A stretch of DNA of 41,324 nt from Isochrysis galbana. Taxonomy: Eukaryota; Haptophyta; Isochrysidales; Isochrysidaceae. A model generated the notes under the pieces. That model worked only from the letters and a program-made list of their open reading frames with translations. It was not told the origin of the DNA and did not search any database. The DNA is taken from contig CM030931.1 in the NCBI GenBank assembly GCA_018136815.1, forward strand, positions 7,588,488-7,629,811, read 5' to 3'. The position numbers and the translations under genes were made by a program. Below are positions 37,043 through 41,324 of the stretch, in pieces. Numbering within the stretch: position 1 is the stretch's first letter; each line of letters begins with the position of its first letter.

Positions 37043-38185
37043 CTAGATCCCAAACTCCTCGATAGATGCGAAATCGAGCACGTCATTGCGGTCGAGGTTT
37101 CGGCCAATCCGCCAGGACATCACGTGGCCCTCGAGCAGGGCCTTGGACTCGAACGCCCAGCCGCGCTCGGATGCCACATCTTGGATGTCCCTATGAACCT
37201 GTAGCGCGGTGGACAAGTCATATGAAGGTTTCAGCACAGGATGCCGACCATTGCCACAAGGCCCATGGCACACTGGAGGCCAGCTCCTCACCTGCTTCAG
37301 ATAGTCGAGCACATAAGGTTCCCCTGAAAGGAACGCGTCGGCTTGCGCCTTCTTCACGGGATCATTGAGAAACATTAGCTTGTACTTGGGGTCAATGTCC
37401 ACGACGAGCACATACTTGCGTGCGATACGGGCGGCGTTTCGCAGTACCGCTAGCCTCGCCGCCTTGGGCATCTCATGCATGGCAAACATGATGGTCACTA
37501 CGTCATATGAGAAAGGCTCTCCTGCCGGGGATCGATGCAGCAGGAAGCTAGGATCCCTAGCCCGCAATGGCAGGGCAGGTGGCATGGGCGGTGCAAAGGG
37601 AAACAAGCGGTAATGGGATATTGAGAGCTCACCAAAAGTCTCAGCGTTGCCCACGCGAAACGTGGTGCCGGGGTTGTAGAACCTCGCCGCGTCAATCATC
37701 TCCTCAGAGGCATCGACGCCGATGGCGTTGGGCGCAGTGCTGATGCCGACACCGCAGCATAGGTCGAGCACGGTACCTACACCTTCCACCTGCTTGTGCA
37801 CCTCCTTGCGCACATTCCGGCCGGCGTAGCTGGTCTTATCGATGATAAACGTCGCGAGAGGTGCGATAAATGCGTGGAGGCGTCCGAGCAGCCCAGTGTT
37901 TCCAAAGTTGTGGATTTTGGCCTCCTTCCAGTAGTAATCGGAGGTGCGCTGTTGGTTTGTGGGCACTTCAGTGGTTCGGGCGCTTTTGCCGTCGATCACC
38001 ACGGTCACCCTCTTCGCCGGCTGTCTCGGCTGACGGCTCTGGCTCAGCCGGCTGGAGGCAGGCGAGATCGCCTCACGCGGGGAGGAGCCAAAGGGCCGCT
38101 GTGGGCTCAGGCTGTGTGCGATGAGGGGAGCGCCGAGGAGGAGGGCGAGGAGGAAGGTGCGCCGGCTCGGCCCTCGTGGATCCAT
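37043..38185 (-). CDS. class I SAM-dependent methyltransferase with signal peptide, three exons
   Basis: It transfers a methyl group from S-adenosylmethionine to an unknown substrate. ATG at 38185, stop at 37043. Introns at 37522-37632 (GTGAGC...CAG) and 37199-37291 (GTGAGG...CAG) are both multiples of three and stay open, so an intron-blind frame looks like one long protein. Spliced length is 312 residues. Residues 1-26 form a signal peptide with the core FLLALLLGAPLIA, followed by a basic, Ser/Pro-rich stretch suited to plastid import or the secretory route. Motif I is VLDLCCGVGIS (about 139-149), the post-I acidic strand IGVDAS, and motif IV FSYDVVTIMFAMHEMP (about 188-203). The substrate cannot be read from the sequence. 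A related fragment sits at 18711-18872. Confidence 0.85.
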   Translation of the reverse strand: MDPRGPSRRTFLLALLLGAPLIAHSLSPQRPFGSSPREAISPASSRLSQSRQPRQPAKRVTVVIDGKSARTTEVPTNQQRTSDYYWKEAKIHNFGNTGLLGRLHAFIAPLATFIIDKTSYAGRNVRKEVHKQVEGVGTVLDLCCGVGISTAPNAIGVDASEEMIDAARFYNPGTTFRVGNAETFGELSISHYRLFPFAPPMPPALPLRARDPSFLLHRSPAGEPFSYDVVTIMFAMHEMPKAARLAVLRNAARIARKYVLVVDIDPKYKLMFLNDPVKKAQADAFLSGEPYVLDYLKQVRSWPPVCHGPCGNGRHPVLKPSYDLSTALQVHRDIQDVASERGWAFESKALLEGHVMSWRIGRNLDRNDVLDFASIEEFGI

Positions 38186-38345
38186 CTCTCTCGCTCGCTT
38201 GGTGCGTGTGGCAGACCTTGCCCTTGTCTCTCTCGCTCTCCCTCTCTCCCTCCCTCTGTCTCTCTCCCTCTCTCTCTCTCTCTCTCTCCCTCTCTCTCTC
38301 TCTGGGAAGTTCTCTCCGTCTCTCTCTCTCTCTCTCCAGGTAGAG
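38186..38345 (+). repeat. (TC)n microsatellite at the methyltransferase 5' side
   Basis: CT runs from about 38228 to 38336, directly upstream of the minus-strand start codon. Confidence 0.93.
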
Positions 38346-39634
38346 AAGGGAGGAAGCGGTTCGCTTGGGTTGAGAGGGGCCTTCTCTCTTCTTCCGCTCT
38401 CTTCCCTCCTCTCCCCCTCTCCTCCCTCTGGTTCTGTGAGACCCCGAGTCACGCTCCTCGTAGCGTGAGAAACCGGCGAGTGCGAGGTGAGTCTACGCAC
38501 AGTCCGTCCACGGGATCGGTGGGGAGCATGGAGACAACACGGCTCTCATCTCTCCCCCGCCCTCATCCCTTTCCCCCTCTCGGAAAGTTCCGTCGCCCTC
38601 GTTGCAGACACAGAAGAAAGTGGCGCCCCTCCCTCTCTCTCCCTCTCTCCCTCTCTCTCCCTCCCCCCTTTCCCCTTCCCCCCGCCCCCCCTCTCACGCT
38701 CGGAACGGCCCCCCCCTTCCCTTCCCATCGGCGTGTCCGCGCGGGGGGGGGGGGGGCGGGGCGGGGGCGGGGGCGGGCGTTTGGGGCTCCTCGTGTGCCT
38801 GCCTTCCCACTCTCCTTCCCCCCTTCCCCCCACCCCCACCCACCCCACCCCAGCACTCGGGGGCAACGGGGCAACGCTTGATTGTGAGGGCCGTTACACT
38901 GAGAAAGGAAAGGGGAGGAGGACTTCTCTTCCCTCCCCCTCTCTCCCCCCATCCCTCTCTCACTTCCTCTCGCTATTCATATCACCCACAGACTCTGCCC
39001 GACTCGTTCGTGGGCTTCTTCGCCCTCGGCTCCTTCTTTTTTTTACTCGCCCTCTCCGCCCCCCCCCCCCGCCCCTTCGTGGGAGGGGGATGCGCCCGCC
39101 ATTGCGCCGCGGATGCAATCACTGAAGAGTCCGATCGACTCTGCTGTCGGATCTCTGGCACACACCGCGTCTTTGGCATCGGACCACAGCCATCGCACGA
39201 AAGCTCACTATGGGAAAGAGAGCGCTGGGCCCTCGCGCGTTGTCTCGCACTCAGGGCCGTGGGCCGTTGGCCGTTGGATCCGTGTGTGACCGCATGACCG
39301 CGAGCCGGCGATGGCCGTGCTTGGTTGGTTGGGCCGGCCTTACGGTGGTTCAAACGGTTTCACTCTTAGCCCAGTCACGCGTCACCCGTCGCACTCGCGC
39401 CCTTTTCGCCCTTTTCCTTTTTATTTTTATTTTACCCACTCTTCACTCTTTTTAGGGCAATCAAACAAGGGCTTTTTAACTACTAGTACGGGTTGTAAGA
39501 GGGTGCAACTTGAGGTTCCCTTTTTTTTACCCCCCCCCCATTGCCATTTTCTACACCTTGTACAATTCTACCCCTAAGCTTCATTCACCACCCCCAAAAA
39601 TGTGTCCCTAGATGTAAACGCTTATGTATGGTGT
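38346..39634. other. low-complexity intergenic region
   Basis: It contains C-rich and T/C-rich stretches (38620-38720 and 38820-38850), a G run at 38742-38757 and, at 39497-39528, GAGGGTGCAACTTGAGG with TTCCC and a T run as at 16055-16084. The long Pro/Ser-rich ORFs here are considered artefacts. Confidence 0.5.
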
Positions 39635-39956
39635 ATGGGTCCAATTGTTGCAGACGGTTCGCTGCTTGTCACGGGACGAGGGGGTCGGCCGCGCGGGTTG
39701 ATTTCAAATAATAAAGGAGTCGTCTTCGAAGATCATCTTCATGTTTATCATCGTGATATTATCTACGGTATTTTTCTAGGCGGGAAGCATTGCGTAAAGC
39801 ATTACTTTGGATGTCGTCAGACTGACCGTCAGAGGTTTTACCCGAACCCCTACAAAGTCTTTCCGCATCTTGAGATGCTCGCTAACAACTTTGAACTCAT
39901 TGAAAAAGAGTGTCTTGGCAGTGAGTACGAGTACACAACTTATGACTGGCCAGAAT
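39635..39956 (+). CDS. orphan ORF cut by a retroposon head
   Basis: ATG at 39635 opens about 107 residues before the retroposon head starts at 39957. The frame then runs through the element to TGA at 40129 with low-value residues. The credible part is rich in H, Y and F, with DHLHVYHRDIIYGIFLGG, CVKHYFGCRQTDRQ and FPHLEMLANNFELIEKE. Its codons end in A or T far more often than in the other genes of the window, suggesting a foreign or fast-decaying origin. No family is recognised. The true 3' end may lie beyond the element or be lost. Confidence 0.45.
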
Positions 39957-40010
39957 CAACTAAGTTTATACTTGGTTCGCCCATGGGGGGGCACGAGCCC
40001 CCGCTGCCTC
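39957..40010 (+). mobile_element. head-only retroposon fragment fused to a gene end (E9)
   Basis: CAACTAAGTTTATACTTGG, then CGCCCATGGGGGGGCACGAG and a C run match the heads of E6 and E7. The body is missing. On the opposite strand it supplies the last codons and the stop of the coiled-coil gene. Confidence 0.8.
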
Positions 40011-41324
40011 GACGAGCCTTCTCCATCTTTGCTCCTCTGCTGCTGCCGCCGCAGTTGCACGCTGAGCATTCGCTATGGCCTCACTCGCCGCCTGGTTGGC
40101 AGCTCTTTCAGCCTCCTTGGCAGAGGTGAGAGCCCTCTCAGCAGCCTCTGCCCGCTTTGCTTCATGCTCGGCTTGCAGCTTAAGATCTTTCACGGATTGC
40201 CGCAGCTCGCGAGCCTCTGCTACTGCATTGGTGCGAGAGCGCTCGTGCTCCAATGCAGCCTCTTCTGCCGCGCACACCAACCTAACCTGACGATTGACCT
40301 CGTTGCGTAGCCTCTCAGCCTCCCGCTCTGCCGCTGCCAAGAGAGCGGAGCCTCTCGATTCCAGAGCCTCGCGTACGCTCTCCGCCGCAGACACTACTTG
40401 CGCTACTCTAGTCAACTCACTTTCAGCTGCCGCCGCTGCCGCCGTTGCCCGAACCTCCAACTTGGTGGCGTGAGCACGTGCCTCGACCGCCTCCCTTTGG
40501 GCAGATTCGACTACCTTGTGATAATCATTGACCATCCCTTGTGCCGCTTCCAACTCTCGCCTCGCCGCGTCACGCTGCGCACACACCGACTTGAGCTCAG
40601 TTTGTAGCGCCAGCCGGCGCTCCGTCTCGACTTCAGCCTTACGTGTGAGCGTCGCCCGCTGCTGCTCTGCTGCCACGTTTGCTGCCTCTTTCTCCGCTTG
40701 CACCTTTAATGCGCGCTGCTTCTTGCTCAGCACGAGAGCCGCCAGTCGCGCTTGGCTTTCCTCGAATTGTGACATGGTCCTCGCCATTGTGGTTTCAGCA
40801 GCAATCGCTCTAGCAGCACCATGCCATCTTTGAAGGCACAGGTGCAGTGCGACCCGGCGACTTTGGTGGCACGTGAGGGCCAGCATTAGGAAGGCATGTG
40901 CGCGCGCCAAGGCTACCCTCGCCGCAGCGCTTACGTCGCGTTCGTGAGCAAGCGCCACCAAGGACTCCACCTGCTCACGCGTTGCAGCCTCATTGGCCGC
41001 AAATGCTGCAACGCATGCCTGGGGGATCTCGTCCAAGCCCTCCGGCATCGTTTGTGAGACCCCGCATGAACAATTGTATGCTTGATGAGTGCCACAACTG
41101 CTGGGATTCATGAATGTGGAGTCCGCTAGCAGCTGCTCGAGCTCTGCTGCCCTACTGCGAGCCTTGGCGGCCTCTGCACGCGCCTCCTCGGTCTGCCTAT
41201 TGGCGTGAGCGAGCGCCTGAGCTGCCTCGTGCGCGGCAGCCTCAAGCCGTTTTGTCAACTCCGTCTCGTGCCTTTTTTCCGTGTCCTGCTGCGCCGCCTC
41301 CAGCCGCTCCCTGAGCGCAGTCTC
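39966..41324 (-). CDS. long coiled-coil protein, C-terminal part (start outside window)
   Basis: The minus-strand frame is open from the right edge of the window to TAA 39968-39966, at least 453 residues. It is almost continuous Ala/Glu/Arg/Gln heptad-type sequence, for example EAAKARSRAAELEQLLAD, RELEAAQGMVNDYH and EAERLRNEVNRQVRL. One break near 41040-41120 (on the protein: a Cys/Pro segment with CGTHQAYNCSCG) may be a hinge or a retained intron. Such proteins serve as structural or tethering components of cytoskeleton, centrosome or Golgi, but no specific family is recognised. The last residues, GARAPPWANQV, are encoded by retroposon head E9 and are unlikely to be original. Length and start are unknown. 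Confidence 0.75.
   Translation of the reverse strand, partial: ETALRERLEAAQQDTEKRHETELTKRLEAAAHEAAQALAHANRQTEEARAEAAKARSRAAELEQLLADSTFMNPSSCGTHQAYNCSCGVSQTMPEGLDEIPQACVAAFAANEAATREQVESLVALAHERDVSAAARVALARAHAFLMLALTCHQSRRVALHLCLQRWHGAARAIAAETTMARTMSQFEESQARLAALVLSKKQRALKVQAEKEAANVAAEQQRATLTRKAEVETERRLALQTELKSVCAQRDAARRELEAAQGMVNDYHKVVESAQREAVEARAHATKLEVRATAAAAAAESELTRVAQVVSAAESVREALESRGSALLAAAEREAERLRNEVNRQVRLVCAAEEAALEHERSRTNAVAEARELRQSVKDLKLQAEHEAKRAEAAERALTSAKEAERAANQAASEAIANAQRATAAAAAEEQRWRRLVEAAGARAPPWANQV

Noticed and set aside
37043-38500. Reading the methyltransferase as one uninterrupted 485-residue protein
   Set aside because: Two stretches inside are bounded by GTGAG...CAG, interrupt family motifs and are multiples of three, so they are introns. 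The region before 38185 is GA-repeat-encoded.
38487-39125. Pro/Ser-rich 212-codon ORF
   Set aside because: Low-complexity C/T-rich DNA with frames open on both strands and no domain.

Overview
This is a GC-rich window of a eukaryotic nuclear genome, most likely a microalga with a secondary plastid. The reasons are genes split by short GT-AG introns (usually GTGAGN donors) and a nucleus-encoded RimM homologue with a signal-peptide-like leader plus a long extension, as expected for plastid import through several membranes. LINE, Ty3/gypsy and hAT debris is abundant. One CCCTAA telomere-type motif and the overall composition suggest a haptophyte or similar alga, but that placement is only an inference. 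There is one 100-base run of N at 11225-11324.

Layout. 1-2382 holds the 3' part of an EF-hand multi-pass membrane protein gene. 2383-6000 is filled by three retroposon-like elements. 6126-7223 (-) is rimM. 7500-8740 has an inverted repeat around a telomere-like motif and a hAT transposase C-terminus. 9179-14262 is the most striking region. It looks like one small terminal exon split by two successive insertions that share one 17-bp target: a composite of about 4 kb with a LINE C-terminus, a 202-bp satellite and a tRNA-like Pol III promoter, followed by a 0.9-kb element. 14.4-19.4 kb has a small membrane protein gene, a 30-bp palindromic minisatellite, a possible KRBA2-like exon and a LINE remnant inside a methyltransferase fragment. 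20067-21211 (-) is a NIPA-type Mg2+ transporter with one frameshift. 21.6-24.1 kb is repeats. 25308-28039 (-) is an 8-TM protein with a probable second exon. 29920-32428 (+) is a complete seven-exon phosphofructokinase gene. 33320-34990 is a broken Ty3/gypsy pol. 37043-38185 (-) is a three-exon secretory or plastid-type methyltransferase. The window closes with an AT-shifted orphan ORF and a long coiled-coil protein whose C-terminus comes from a retroposon head.

The unifying signal is a family of elements with an AT stem followed by a G/C hairpin at the head (CAACTA..., then GGGGGC-4nt-GCCCCC), a shared G-rich core, an AT-rich tail (often ATTTTATTA) and 16-17 bp target-site duplications. I found exact duplications for four of them. 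They look like non-autonomous retroposons mobilised by target-primed reverse transcription. The host genes are unrelated housekeeping genes and show no operon-like linkage.
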